Source of the DNA: Flectobacillus longus
Lineage (GTDB): Bacteria > Bacteroidota > Bacteroidia > Cytophagales > Spirosomataceae
Direction: 5' to 3'
Assembly (NCBI RefSeq): GCF_030056705.1
Contig: NZ_JASHIC010000016.1
Location: 124,001-188,000, forward strand
DNA: 64,000 nucleotides
Each line of letters begins with the position of its first letter. Position 1 is the first letter of the stretch. This document shows positions 35,641 to 44,717 of this stretch, piece after piece. A model generated the notes under the pieces. It did not search any database. It saw only the letters and a program-made list of their open reading frames with translations, and was not told the DNA's origin. The position numbers were made by a program, and so were the translations under genes.

Positions 35641-37995
35641 TTACTTTTTCAACTCTTCTTCAAATAGTTTAAAAATGCGCTTGTATTCGTCCATCCAAGA
35701 AGTTGGTTCTACAAAACCGTGGTCTTCCATTGGATAGGCTGCTAACTCCCAATTTTCTTTTTTCAACTCAATCAATCTTTGTGAAAGACGAACTACATCT
35801 TGGAAGTGAACGTTGACATCGACCATACCATGACAAATCAATAGTCTATTTTTCAAACCTGCTGCATGATAAATCGGCGAGCTACGGCGATAAGCAATAG
35901 AGTCTTTTTGAGGCTCGTTCAAAATATTAGCCGTATATGGGTGGTTGTAAGCCGCCCAATCAGTTACAGGACGCAAAGCGGCTCCTGCTTTGAATGTATC
36001 TGGAGTAGTAAACAATGCCATCAATGTCATAAATCCTCCATAAGAACCGCCATAAATACCGATTTTTTTGGCATCGACTCCATGTTTTTCTACCAACCAT
36101 TTAGCAGCATCTACGTGGTCGGTAAGGTCTTTGCCACCCATAAAACGATAAATACCTGTGCGCCAATCACGACCATAGCCTGCTGAACCACGGTAATCAA
36201 TATCCAATACATCATAGCCATTGTCTACCAAGAAATTATGGAACATATATTCTCTGAAATATTGGCTCCACCATTTGTGTGCATTTTGTAAATACCCCGC
36301 ACCATGTACAAAAATTACCGCTGGCTTTTTACCCTTTGCGCCTTTTCCTTCATAATAGCGCGCATAAATATCTTCGCCATCTCTAGCTTTGATGGTTAAT
36401 ACCTGTGGGTCACGCCATTTGTATGCCTTAAAATGCTCACTTGTTGATTGTGTCAATTGCGTTGCAGTGGGTGAGTTGTCTTGCAGATATAACTCCCAAG
36501 GTTTGGTACTTTCTGAATGCAAATAAGCCAATTTGGTTTCATCTGGCGAAAGTACTACTTGATTAGAACCTGCTAGTTTGGTCAAACGAGTACGCTCACC
36601 ACCTGCAACTGACATTTTATAAAAATGTTGCTCGCCTGGATGTACCTCATTGGTAGTGATATAAAAGAAATTTTTATCTTTTGAAAGTTGTAAACTTTGA
36701 ACTTCAAACTTTCCTTTTGTCAATTGTTTCTTTTGATTATTCGACAAATCAACTGTGTAAATATGCGAGTATCCATCGGCTTCTGACTGAAAATACAAGG
36801 TTTTTTGATCTGCTAAAAAGCCTAAGCTTCCTGTACCAAAACCGATATTAGGCCCACCAATCCATGCCTCGTCATGTTGACGGTCGATGGTTTCGAATTT
36901 GAGGGTAATAGGGTCAAACTTCAAAATCCAACGGTCTTTATTATCAGTACTACGCGCCACCGTGACAGCGTATTTACTATCTTCAGACCATACTGGACCG
37001 CTCATGAGTACCATTCTCGCCTCTGGCTTCTTGGCTTTAGAAGTATCTTTTTTTACGGCATAGTCTTTCAAATAAGCGGGTTGGTCATAAATGCCTTCAA
37101 TACCTTTGGTAGGAATAGAAAGAATGGTATCCTTTGCTATTTGATAGACAAAATACTCATAGCTCGCTGCTGGAGCCCCTACTTTGGTACGAGCAGGAAT
37201 ATCCTCGGTAAATCCTGATTCTGTCACATAATTTGGAACAATCGTAGATTTACTTCCAGTAGCAGATTTTACCAATCGGAAAGTAATATAGTTACCATCA
37301 GGGCTCAAAACGAGGTTATCGATACGTTTTTCATCTAGATAAAATTCCTTTGGACGTTTTGGCAAATCGGCTTTACTAACTTTTTCACCTTCTTTCTTTT
37401 TATCAGCACGTTCTTTCAAAATTTCAAACATCGATAACTGGTCTTGCTTCAACCATTTATCTTGTTCGCTCTGCTTAGCGTCTGGTCTTTTTGCACCTGC
37501 AATAAAATTACTTAGCTGGACGATTTCACCATTAGACAGATTGAAGCTAAATAGGTTATTGGCTTTAGTAAAAATGATTTTATCTTCTTTTCCTGAAAAC
37601 TCCGCATCAGATTCATATTCCAAAGTATTTGTAATCTGGCGTACTGCTTGTGTTTGGGTATCCATCAAAAAAATATCTCCATTACGAGTAAATACTTTCT
37701 TAGAACGGTCTTTGCTATACACGCCAAAAGCAGCAGGCAGTCCACGGCGCACGCTAGGAGATACTTTGAAGATTTTTTTGTCAGAAACTAATAATCCGTA
37801 CAGGGAGTCTGCCTTATTTTTATCAGGATTCCAGTTAAAATAAATAGTTTTGCTATCTTCCGACCAGAAAATATTGGAAGGCAAACTCCCGATACTATTC
37901 TTGGGGTCTTGCATAATACTTTCGATGCTCAGTTTTTGGGCGAAAGCCATCGAACAACAGAGGTAAGCAAAAAGAAATAAATAGATTTTTTTCAT
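35641..37995 (-). CDS. S9 family serine peptidase (prolyl oligopeptidase/DPP-IV type)
   Basis: 784 residues from the ATG at 37995, which starts a signal peptide (MKKIYLFLFAYLCCSMAFAQ); the longer frame would hide it. An N-terminal beta-propeller (about 25-520) covers the C-terminal alpha/beta-hydrolase domain. The triad is readable: S651 (GGSYGG), D726 (GMVDVNV) and H759 (EDHGF). It should be a periplasmic peptidase trimming proline-containing or other peptides. Divergent from gpsA. Confidence 0.9.
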   Translation of the reverse strand: MKKIYLFLFAYLCCSMAFAQKLSIESIMQDPKNSIGSLPSNIFWSEDSKTIYFNWNPDKNKADSLYGLLVSDKKIFKVSPSVRRGLPAAFGVYSKDRSKKVFTRNGDIFLMDTQTQAVRQITNTLEYESDAEFSGKEDKIIFTKANNLFSFNLSNGEIVQLSNFIAGAKRPDAKQSEQDKWLKQDQLSMFEILKERADKKKEGEKVSKADLPKRPKEFYLDEKRIDNLVLSPDGNYITFRLVKSATGSKSTIVPNYVTESGFTEDIPARTKVGAPAASYEYFVYQIAKDTILSIPTKGIEGIYDQPAYLKDYAVKKDTSKAKKPEARMVLMSGPVWSEDSKYAVTVARSTDNKDRWILKFDPITLKFETIDRQHDEAWIGGPNIGFGTGSLGFLADQKTLYFQSEADGYSHIYTVDLSNNQKKQLTKGKFEVQSLQLSKDKNFFYITTNEVHPGEQHFYKMSVAGGERTRLTKLAGSNQVVLSPDETKLAYLHSESTKPWELYLQDNSPTATQLTQSTSEHFKAYKWRDPQVLTIKARDGEDIYARYYEGKGAKGKKPAVIFVHGAGYLQNAHKWWSQYFREYMFHNFLVDNGYDVLDIDYRGSAGYGRDWRTGIYRFMGGKDLTDHVDAAKWLVEKHGVDAKKIGIYGGSYGGFMTLMALFTTPDTFKAGAALRPVTDWAAYNHPYTANILNEPQKDSIAYRRSSPIYHAAGLKNRLLICHGMVDVNVHFQDVVRLSQRLIELKKENWELAAYPMEDHGFVEPTSWMDEYKRIFKLFEEELKK

Positions 37996-38126
37996 GTAAG
38001 ATGAAGCGTTAATTGTTGAGATAAATGTTGTGAGGCAAGTCATTTTGCCAATACGCATAACAAATTAGCAAAAAACCTCGGAATCACATAACTCCAAAAA
38101 TCACAGAAGTATGTAACTTTACTCCC

Positions 38127-39152
38127 ATGACAGAAATTCCAGCTTTTAAGAAAAATTTGCCCACTCAAATCGCAGTATTGGGTGGTGGCAGTTGGGCTAC
38201 AGCAATTATTAAGATTTTGTCGGAAAACAACGTTAAAATCAAGTGGTGGTTGCGACGCAAATCGGATGTGGATTTTATCAAAAAATACAATCATAATCCT
38301 AGTTACCTAACCGATGCACCTTTGAATCCTCGTAAGGTGCGTGCTTATCATAAAATGCACGATGCCCTCAATGGTGTCGAATACGTGATTTTGGCTGTAC
38401 CTGCGGCATTTATTCCCGATGCACTCAAAAACCTTAACCGTAATCATTTTGCTGGTAAAAAGATTGTTTCTGCCATCAAAGGAATGATTCCTGAGGAAAA
38501 TATGCTGGTTACAGACTGGATGGAAAAGGTATTTGGGGTTCCTCAAAATATGCTTGCTGCTATTGCAGGTCCTTGTCATGCCGAAGAAGTTGCCCTTGAA
38601 AAACAATCATATTTGACTATTGCATCGCCTAATCTTCATGTGGCTCAGGATTATGCCAACCTTATGAGTTGTCGCTACATTCAGGCCAATCCTATTGGTG
38701 ATTTGTATGGCGTAGAGTACTGTGCTGTTATCAAAAACATTATTGCCATGGCTTGTGGTATTACTCACGGGCTAGGTTATGGCGATAACTTCCAAGCAGT
38801 GATGGTTTCTAATGCTATGCAAGAAATCAAACGTTTTCTAGACATTGTTTATCCCGACCCTTATCGTGACCTTCATAGCTCTGGATATTTGGGTGACTTG
38901 CTAGTAACTGCCTACTCGCAGTTTTCTCGTAACCGTACTTTCGGTAATATGATTGGACGTGGTTATTCTGTCAAATCAGCCCAAATCGAAATGAATATGG
39001 TAGCCGAAGGTTATTATGCAGTAAAAAGTATTCACCAAGTCAACAAACGATACGATGTATCGATGCCAATTATCGATGCCGTTTACAATATTTTATACGA
39101 AAAAGCTATCCCTGCCAACGAGATTATGACTTTGAGAACCTTCTTGAAGTAG
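38127..39152 (+). CDS. gpsA: Glycerol-3-phosphate dehydrogenase (NAD(P)+)
   Basis: 341 residues. It reduces dihydroxyacetone phosphate to sn-glycerol-3-phosphate for phospholipid synthesis. The N-terminal nucleotide-binding motif is GGGSWATA (about 20-27); the AIAGPCHAEEVA motif (about 147-158) and the C-terminal helical domain with GYGDNF are as expected. Length matches the family. It ends in a GCGGTCG-type terminator shared with the HIT gene. Confidence 0.92.
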   Translation: MTEIPAFKKNLPTQIAVLGGGSWATAIIKILSENNVKIKWWLRRKSDVDFIKKYNHNPSYLTDAPLNPRKVRAYHKMHDALNGVEYVILAVPAAFIPDALKNLNRNHFAGKKIVSAIKGMIPEENMLVTDWMEKVFGVPQNMLAAIAGPCHAEEVALEKQSYLTIASPNLHVAQDYANLMSCRYIQANPIGDLYGVEYCAVIKNIIAMACGITHGLGYGDNFQAVMVSNAMQEIKRFLDIVYPDPYRDLHSSGYLGDLLVTAYSQFSRNRTFGNMIGRGYSVKSAQIEMNMVAEGYYAVKSIHQVNKRYDVSMPIIDAVYNILYEKAIPANEIMTLRTFLK

Positions 39153-39219
39153 AAAAATTGAGTGAGTTATGATTGAGTGGTTGAGTGATTTTTTAAAAAG
39201 ATTAATATTCTTGCTGTAG

Positions 39220-39239
39220 AGACGTAATACTTTACGTCT
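39220..39239. repeat. Small inverted repeat AGACGTAA/TTACGTCT
   Basis: 8-bp perfect arms (39220-39227, 39232-39239) with a TACT loop, in the gpsA-HIT gap before the terminator. No T-run follows, so it is not obviously a terminator. Confidence 0.5.
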
Positions 39240-39265
39240 TAAGCCAAGTCATATCGAGCACGGTA

Positions 39266-39311
39266 GCATAAAAAAGCGGTCGAAAAACATTTTTCGACCG
39301 CTTTTTTATGC
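39266..39311. terminator. Bidirectional terminator, GCGGTCG family copy 3
   Basis: Arms 39266-39287 and 39290-39311 are perfectly complementary over 22 bases (about 20 bp usable with a minimal loop), with A/T runs at both ends, between convergent gpsA and HIT genes. Confidence 0.85.
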
Positions 39312-39382
39312 TTTAGTTGGAGCTATATACGCTTTCGCAAATTTATTAGAGATAACGCCAACAAAGGTAAGAAAGCAAAGTG

Positions 39383-39778
39383 CTATTTCAAAAATGATCT
39401 AATCCTCTCGGCAGTAGCTATTAGCTCTTCTTGTGTTGGTTTGAGCTTTTCGCGAGTAAAATTAATATCATTCATGTTATTCAAAGGAATCAAATGCACG
39501 TGTGCGTGAGGTACCTCTAAGCCAATCACCGACACGCCAATACGTCTACTCGGACACGCTTGTGATAAAGCTGGTGCAATCTTTTTAGCAAACAATATCA
39601 AGCCTGATAGTAATTCGTCTTCAATATCGAAAATATAATCAATCTCTCTTTTCGGAATTACCAAAGTATGTCCTTCTGCCAAAGGCATGATATCTAAAAA
39701 AGCTAGATAGTTTTCGTCCTCAGCAATTTTGTGGCAAGGAATCTCGCCATTAATAATCTTTGTGAAAATAGTTGCCAT
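39383..39778 (-). CDS. HIT family nucleotide-binding protein
   Basis: 131 residues, a single histidine-triad domain of the Hint type. The active-site motif HxHxH is H91, H93, H95 (VPHAHVHLIPL), preceded by the typical FLDIMPLAEGHTLVIPK (28-44). Such proteins hydrolyse nucleoside phosphoramidates; the physiological substrate is unsettled. It lies 79 bases downstream of the gamma carbonic anhydrase gene on the same strand. Confidence 0.93.
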   Translation of the reverse strand: MATIFTKIINGEIPCHKIAEDENYLAFLDIMPLAEGHTLVIPKREIDYIFDIEDELLSGLILFAKKIAPALSQACPSRRIGVSVIGLEVPHAHVHLIPLNNMNDINFTREKLKPTQEELIATAERIRSFLK

Positions 39779-39857
39779 TTCTATAATTGTTCTTGGTTAT
39801 TAGGAATCAAGGAATAATATCTGTTTTCAATCTACCTATTCTCATAAGTAAACTTTT

Positions 39858-40370
39858 TTACTCTTTAAACCACTCGGCATACATCAAATAATTATTGGCT
39901 GTACGCATAAATACCTCCGCTGCTGATGGTGATACTTCTTTTAATAATTTGGCAGGATTACCTGCATAAATTGAGCCTGCTGGTACGCGAGTGTTTTGTG
40001 TAACAATTGCACCTGCGGCAATAATTGAACCCGATTCTATTACGGCACCATCCATAACAATCGCTCCCATGCCAATCAATACTTGGTCTTCTATCACACA
40101 ACCATGAACCACAGCATTGTGCGCTATCGAAACGTAATTGCCAATAATCGTTTTGGTCTTTTGGTAGGTACAATGTATTACTGCTCCATCTTGAATATTG
40201 GTGTTATGCCCAATTTCAATCGCATTGACATCGCCTCGCACCACAGCGTTGAACCAAATGGTACAGTTGTCGCCCATTTTTACATCTCCGACAATCGTTG
40301 CATTTTCTGCAATCCAACAATTTTCGCCCCATACTGGCGAAACACCTTTTACTGGTTTAATAAGTGCCAT
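39858..40370 (-). CDS. Gamma carbonic anhydrase family protein
   Basis: 170 residues forming a left-handed beta-helix of hexapeptide repeats (VRGDVNAIEIGHNTNIQDG). Three His that should bind metal at the trimer interface are present: H66 (AVIHCT), H84 (SIAHNA) and H89 (VVHG). It lacks the acidic loop of the archaeal Cam enzyme, as do YrdA/CaiE-like proteins whose carbonic anhydrase activity is uncertain. Confidence 0.88.
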   Translation of the reverse strand: MALIKPVKGVSPVWGENCWIAENATIVGDVKMGDNCTIWFNAVVRGDVNAIEIGHNTNIQDGAVIHCTYQKTKTIIGNYVSIAHNAVVHGCVIEDQVLIGMGAIVMDGAVIESGSIIAAGAIVTQNTRVPAGSIYAGNPAKLLKEVSPSAAEVFMRTANNYLMYAEWFKE

Positions 40371-40778
40371 TTTTGTTTTGTTATGTAAAAATAGTTTTGA
40401 ATAAAATTACTAATCACACTAGATCTCATCTCTACACTTTCCTCCGCAAGTTAAGGTATATCTCTAATACTCTCCCATTTCGGCTTTGATAAAATCAGGA
40501 ACTCTCGGAATATTGAAAATAATTTTGTGCTTTAGGCTGTAAGCCGTAGGCATTAGACAAGCACAACTCTTTGTCTAGTGCCTGTTGCCTAAAGCACACC
40601 AATTAAATTTTATTTTGGTGCTAACTCATTAACCAAATAATTAAAAACTGATTTATATTTTTTTAATTATTTTTTAATTATTCAAAATAATAGAATCTCA
40701 CTCCACGTTAAGTGAATAAATCAAGTTTTTAACATATTTCTACCAGTTCACCTTTTCCAAACAACCATTTCCACAACT
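40371..40778. repeat. Intergenic region with composite repeat hairpin
   Basis: 408 bases upstream of both neighbouring genes. At 40527-40597 there is a composite hairpin: outer arms GTGCTTTAGGC (40527-40537) and GCCTAAAGCAC (40587-40597), inner arms 40549-40560 and 40571-40582. Parts recur elsewhere: 40529-40554 at 58050-58075 (22 of 26), and 40566-40590 at 6940-6964 in reverse complement (24 of 25). The rest is AT-rich with no recognisable promoter. Confidence 0.65.
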
Positions 40779-41663
40779 ATGAAAAAGTACATCATTATTA
40801 GCACCATAAGCCTTGCTGTAGGCTTAGTATCATGTGCCGAGCACAAATCAGAGTCGGGAGCAGAATCGTATGAAGCAGCAGCTTTAGACTCTGCTTCGGG
40901 TACTATGGAAGGAGACATTGCTTTGCCTGCCAAACGTCAATTTGTCAGAACAGCCCAGCTTAATTTTAGAGTAAAAGATGTTCAAAAAACGACCAATGAT
41001 ATTACTGAACTGACCAAAAAATGGGGAGGATTTGTGACAAACTCAACTATGAGTTCGAATGTAATTAGTAGTCAAGATGTAGCAATCAGTCAAGACTCCT
41101 TGATGAAAAATGAAACCTTTGAGCTTTCCAATCAAATTACCTTGCGCATACCTACTATATATTTTGACGAGGCTCTAATAGCTTTACAACCTTATGTATT
41201 GTTCATGGAAAGTCAATCAATTGGTGCTAACGATGTTAGTTTGGAATTACTAGCAAGTCAGGTACGGAAAAGTCGCTTTAGTCATTTTGAAAAGAAATAC
41301 AATCAGGAAATCAAGAAAGGAACAAACCTAAAGGAAACGGCTCCTGCTACCGAAAACCTCTATAATATACAATCGCAAGCGGACACTCGCCAGATAGAGA
41401 CTTTAGCGTTGAAAGACCAAGTTGCCTACAGTACCATCAATATACATATCTATCAGCCTGCACAAGTACATAGGGAAGTGATTGCTAATCTTGAAAGTGA
41501 AGCTTTTAAAAGACCAAATTTTGGCGTTAGTTTAATCGAAAGCGTAAATCAAGGCTGGTATTTATTTCAAGACCTAATTTTATTCTTTACTAGATTCTGG
41601 ATGTTACTAATATTGGGAGGATTAGTGTACTGGGGATTTAGAAAGATGAAAAAAGCAATCTAG
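40779..41663 (+). CDS. DUF4349 lipoprotein
   Basis: 294 residues. Lipoprotein signal with lipobox LVSC (C19), a DUF4349 body (RTAQLNFRVKDVQKTTNDITELTKKWGGFV, here broken by my reading into a beta-alpha unit at about 48-80), a coiled region about 170-230, and a C-terminal membrane helix (about 262-285) followed by a basic tail. DUF4349 function is unknown; it is thought to act at the membrane. Its stop overlaps by 4 bases the stop of the converging gene (CTAG). Confidence 0.8.
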   Translation: MKKYIIISTISLAVGLVSCAEHKSESGAESYEAAALDSASGTMEGDIALPAKRQFVRTAQLNFRVKDVQKTTNDITELTKKWGGFVTNSTMSSNVISSQDVAISQDSLMKNETFELSNQITLRIPTIYFDEALIALQPYVLFMESQSIGANDVSLELLASQVRKSRFSHFEKKYNQEIKKGTNLKETAPATENLYNIQSQADTRQIETLALKDQVAYSTINIHIYQPAQVHREVIANLESEAFKRPNFGVSLIESVNQGWYLFQDLILFFTRFWMLLILGGLVYWGFRKMKKAI

Positions 41664-42217
41664 TCTCTTATATCAAAACGACCATCAGAAAGGGTAACTC
41701 TCTCAAAAGGGCTATCCTTTTTTTGGAATGTTACCTCAAACGTTCCTGAAAATATCTTTCTCGTCGTGTCACAATACGTAATATTTACTTTGTTTTCGCA
41801 AGTATTACAAACCACATATTGCGAACAATCGCCATTGGCACAGCGCTGATATAGACTTGCATAGGGTGTAAATTCCAAGGCATTTTTCGGAAAATAGCTC
41901 ATAAAACGGTAAGTCCCAACACCATGTATTTCGCCTACCATCAAGCTAATAGATTCGAGCGTTTGTTGATTTGTTACTGCAATCCGTAAGGTTTGTTGTT
42001 GTAGTTTTCCCCAAATCACAGGCGCAGGTTTAAAATTAGGGCTATTACGATATTTCTGAAATGGCACCCACAAACTTCCATTGATTTTAGTCCCAAAAGT
42101 TTGTAAACCCTCATGCGTAGCATCGGGCAATGCTTGTGGTTCTACATAGTCGTTTATCTCGCAACTACAGAGCGAGCAAAGTCCCAACCAAATGTATATG
42201 TAGTACAATTTTTTCAT
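41660..42217 (-). CDS. Lipoprotein of unknown function (DUF6252/DUF5025-like)
   Basis: 185 residues from the ATG at 42217 (the longer frame starts at TTG). The signal ends in lipobox LCSC. The mature part begins with a GLQTFGTKINGSLWVPF segment, which is typical of Bacteroidota lipoproteins in the DUF6252/DUF5025 group, followed by beta-rich sequence with a Cys cluster (CANGDCSQYVVCNTC, about 130-145). Function unknown. Convergent with, and overlapping the end of, the DUF4349 gene. Confidence 0.65.
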   Translation of the reverse strand: MKKLYYIYIWLGLCSLCSCEINDYVEPQALPDATHEGLQTFGTKINGSLWVPFQKYRNSPNFKPAPVIWGKLQQQTLRIAVTNQQTLESISLMVGEIHGVGTYRFMSYFPKNALEFTPYASLYQRCANGDCSQYVVCNTCENKVNITYCDTTRKIFSGTFEVTFQKKDSPFERVTLSDGRFDIRD

Positions 42218-42289
42218 ATAACTCAAATTTAGAATTTTCTCGGAAAAAACAATATTATTTGTAGGTTAAATTTTATTTTAAAAGGGATC

Positions 42290-42395
42290 AGGCACAAGGG
42301 AAGAGTGCAGAGTGCTGAGTTGTCCTTAGTTTTAGACAAGGACAAAGGACAACTCAGCACTCTGCACTCAAAACTCAAAACTCCCTTTGTGCCTG
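42290..42395. repeat. Large intergenic inverted repeat
   Basis: Perfect 25-bp inner arms (42303-42327 with 42345-42369) framed by outer arms AGGCACAAGGG (42290-42300) and CCCTTTGTGCCTG (42383-42395). It fills most of the 339-base divergent gap between the DUF6252-like and DUF6249 genes. The arm words recur in other gaps. The apparent reading frame over it is a product of the repeat. Confidence 0.75.
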
Positions 42396-42556
42396 TTTCC
42401 TCTTTCAAATTCACAAAAAAATTTCCTTCCCCCTGTAACCTTTCTTCTGAAACCTTCATCCTATAGTCAAATAATCAGCAAACACCGACATAAATGCTAG
42501 CAATGACGGTGCCTGAGACGAAAAAAGATTTTAACAACTAAAACATTTATAAAGAC

Positions 42557-42916
42557 ATGGTTTCAGAAGGAATGGTTGCGCTCTTAATACCAATCGTTAG
42601 TACAGTAGGCTTATTTACGATGATTGTATTTTTAAGAAAATTCGACAACGACGAAAAAATGGCAATGATTGCCAAAGGAATGGTACCTCCAAGTAAGTCT
42701 ATCAATATCAATCCTGCCAATTCTCTACGTTGGGGTTTGTTGGCCATCGGTGTTGGCTTGGGCTTGTTAATTGGACATTTCCTTGAAACAAGTTTAGGCT
42801 TTAACGACGAAGTAGCGTATTTCTCTATGATTTTTGTATTTGGTGGAATTGGACTTTTGTCTTCTTATTTTCTCCAGATGAAGATAAATGAAAAACAGCA
42901 ACGCAAGGAAGAATAA
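42557..42916 (+). CDS. DUF6249 membrane protein
   Basis: 119 residues with membrane spans at about 6-26, 56-76 and 85-105, a short basic loop (RKFDNDEKMAMIAKG) after the first, and a Lys/Glu-rich tail. This pattern fits DUF6249, small Bacteroidota membrane proteins often near ECF sigma factor genes; none is present here. Function unknown. Confidence 0.75.
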   Translation: MVSEGMVALLIPIVSTVGLFTMIVFLRKFDNDEKMAMIAKGMVPPSKSININPANSLRWGLLAIGVGLGLLIGHFLETSLGFNDEVAYFSMIFVFGGIGLLSSYFLQMKINEKQQRKEE

Positions 42917-42994
42917 ACGACATACGCACAGATTTTTTTATTTTTTTCTGAAAAAACAAAAAATAAGCCTCTAAACGGTATCAAAATGATTATG

Positions 42995-43023
42995 AAGGTC
43001 TTAGCACATAATGCTAAGACCTT
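42995..43023 (+). terminator. Terminator after the DUF6249 gene
   Basis: 12-bp perfect stem (42995-43006 with 43012-43023), 5-base loop, then a T-run. Confidence 0.8.
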
Positions 43024-43158
43024 TTTTATTAGTCTTTTTTGAGCATTAACAAAACCTTAACAAGTATTAACATTTTGTTATGAGACCTTCGGAAGGCTTT
43101 GCCGTTATAAGTACATAATTTATTAAACGCATCTTTCAAGAAATTTAACTTTTCTAAT

Positions 43159-43767
43159 ATGAAAAAACTACTTGCTTCCCTAGCTATCGTATTAAGTGTA
43201 GTATCGTTTGCTAATGCTCAAAAAATTTCCTTCAAAGGAGGGTTCACTTATTCTGATGCTATCATGTCACCAGAGCCTGTTGATATAATCGATGGTAAAG
43301 CGGGTTTTCATGCAGGTATTGTATTGCAAGATTTAATGCTTTCAGACAAAATAGGAATTCAACCCGAACTTATTTATTCACAACAAGGCTTCAAGATTGG
43401 TAGTGTAGGCTCGATTGGTATGCACTATCTTTCTTTACCTATTTTATTAAAATTCCCTGTTACCGAAGAACTTTCTTTATTAGCTGGTCCGCAAGTAAGT
43501 TATTTGACAAATACAAAAATTGGTATTGGAAACGGATTTTTCTCAGTCAACTACAACGGTCTTTTCAAAGATATTGATTTAGGGCTTGCTGGTGGCTTGG
43601 AATACAAAGTTTCTGACAAAGTTGCTTTAGGAGGACGTTATGTCTTGGGCTTGACCAATGTCAACAAGGATTTCCAAATAGATAATAACAATAATTTATC
43701 TGACTATCTTACTATTAAAAACACCTCAGCTCAAGTATATGTGAGTTTTAGCTTTGGCAAAAACTAA
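43159..43767 (+). CDS. Outer-membrane beta-barrel protein (porin family)
   Basis: 202 residues. Signal peptide about 1-20 (ending ANAQK). The mature part is an eight-strand-type OMP_b-brl_2 barrel (FKGGFTYSDAIM, GIQPELIYSQQGFKIG, LGGRYVLGLTNV), ending in YVSFSFGKN. Such small barrels are abundant in Bacteroidota; function unknown. It is flanked by terminators on both sides, so it is a single-gene unit. Confidence 0.85.
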   Translation: MKKLLASLAIVLSVVSFANAQKISFKGGFTYSDAIMSPEPVDIIDGKAGFHAGIVLQDLMLSDKIGIQPELIYSQQGFKIGSVGSIGMHYLSLPILLKFPVTEELSLLAGPQVSYLTNTKIGIGNGFFSVNYNGLFKDIDLGLAGGLEYKVSDKVALGGRYVLGLTNVNKDFQIDNNNNLSDYLTIKNTSAQVYVSFSFGKN

Positions 43768-43878
43768 ATACCTAGCTTTCTGAATTATAATCCATACTTT
43801 GATAAAAACTTTTTAAGATATTTCTCTTTCAAACCTCTTTAAAATTCTCAATCCGCAATTCTCTTTATATTTGGCTAG

Positions 43879-43904
43879 GCCTCTTGTTTTACGAAACAAG
43901 GGGC
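43879..43904 (+). terminator. Terminator after the beta-barrel gene
   Basis: 11-bp stem GCCTCTTGTTT / AAACAAGGGGC (43879-43889 with 43894-43904, one G-U) followed by a run of seven T. Confidence 0.8.
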
Positions 43905-43977
43905 TTTTTTTGTAAAAATTTAATTAATTTGTCTATCAGCTATGAATTGAAGCAATTACTTAAAACTATTTTAACTT

Positions 43978-44715
43978 ATGAGATTACAAAATCGTGTTGC
44001 TATTATAACGGGTGCCGCTAGGGGTATCGGAAAAGCAGCGGCAGAGATATTCTGTCGAGAAGGTGCTACCGTAATTATTTGGGACTTATTAGACTTAGGT
44101 GAAGAAACTGCGGCAAACCTTCGCTCTCAAGGATATCAGTGTGAGTTTATGAAAGTAAGTACAACGGATGTTAGTGGTATTGAATCAGCAACAAAGGAGG
44201 TTTTTGATCGCTTTGGAAAAATTGATATTCTTATCAATAATGCTGGTATTACACGCGACAAAACACTGTTAAAAATGTCACATGACGAATGGCAACAGGT
44301 CATTGACGTGAACCTTACCGGAGTTTTTAATTGTACCAAAGCCGTAGCTCCTTATATGGTCGAAAAACAATATGGAAGAATTATTTGTACCTCCTCGATA
44401 GTAGGAGTTCATGGTAACTTTGGACAAACTAATTATGTTGCAGCCAAAGCAGGGTTGATTGGTATGGTAAAAACTTGGGCAAAGGAATTGGCAAAGCATG
44501 GTATTACCTCCAATGCCGTAGCGCCAGGTTTTATCAGAACAGAAATGACAGAGGCCATGCCCGAAGAAGTCCAGAAAGCTATGATTAGCCAAATCCCACT
44601 CAAACGTATGGGAGACCCAAAGGATATTGCTTACGCTTATTTATATCTTGCTTCGGAAGAAGCCAGCTTCGTAAACGGTCAAGTATTAGGCGTAAACGGA
44701 GGACAAGCCTCCTAG
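43978..44715 (+). CDS. fabG: 3-oxoacyl-ACP reductase FabG
   Basis: 245 residues, a classical short-chain dehydrogenase/reductase. The NADP-binding motif is TGAARGIG (11-18), NNAG is at 87-90, and the tetrad N112, S140, Y153, K157 is complete. It reduces 3-oxoacyl-ACP in fatty acid elongation; a 3-oxoacyl-CoA reductase or another SDR is possible because no other fab gene is nearby. Confidence 0.85.
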   Translation: MRLQNRVAIITGAARGIGKAAAEIFCREGATVIIWDLLDLGEETAANLRSQGYQCEFMKVSTTDVSGIESATKEVFDRFGKIDILINNAGITRDKTLLKMSHDEWQQVIDVNLTGVFNCTKAVAPYMVEKQYGRIICTSSIVGVHGNFGQTNYVAAKAGLIGMVKTWAKELAKHGITSNAVAPGFIRTEMTEAMPEEVQKAMISQIPLKRMGDPKDIAYAYLYLASEEASFVNGQVLGVNGGQAS

Positions 44716-44717
44716 TA

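Noticed and set aside
39220-39239. AGACGTAA hairpin as terminator or operator
   Set aside because: No T-run and only one copy in the window; left as a small inverted repeat.
42229-42459. 76-codon minus-strand frame
   Set aside because: It is made almost wholly of the inverted repeat at 42290-42395 and starts inside the DUF6249 upstream region.
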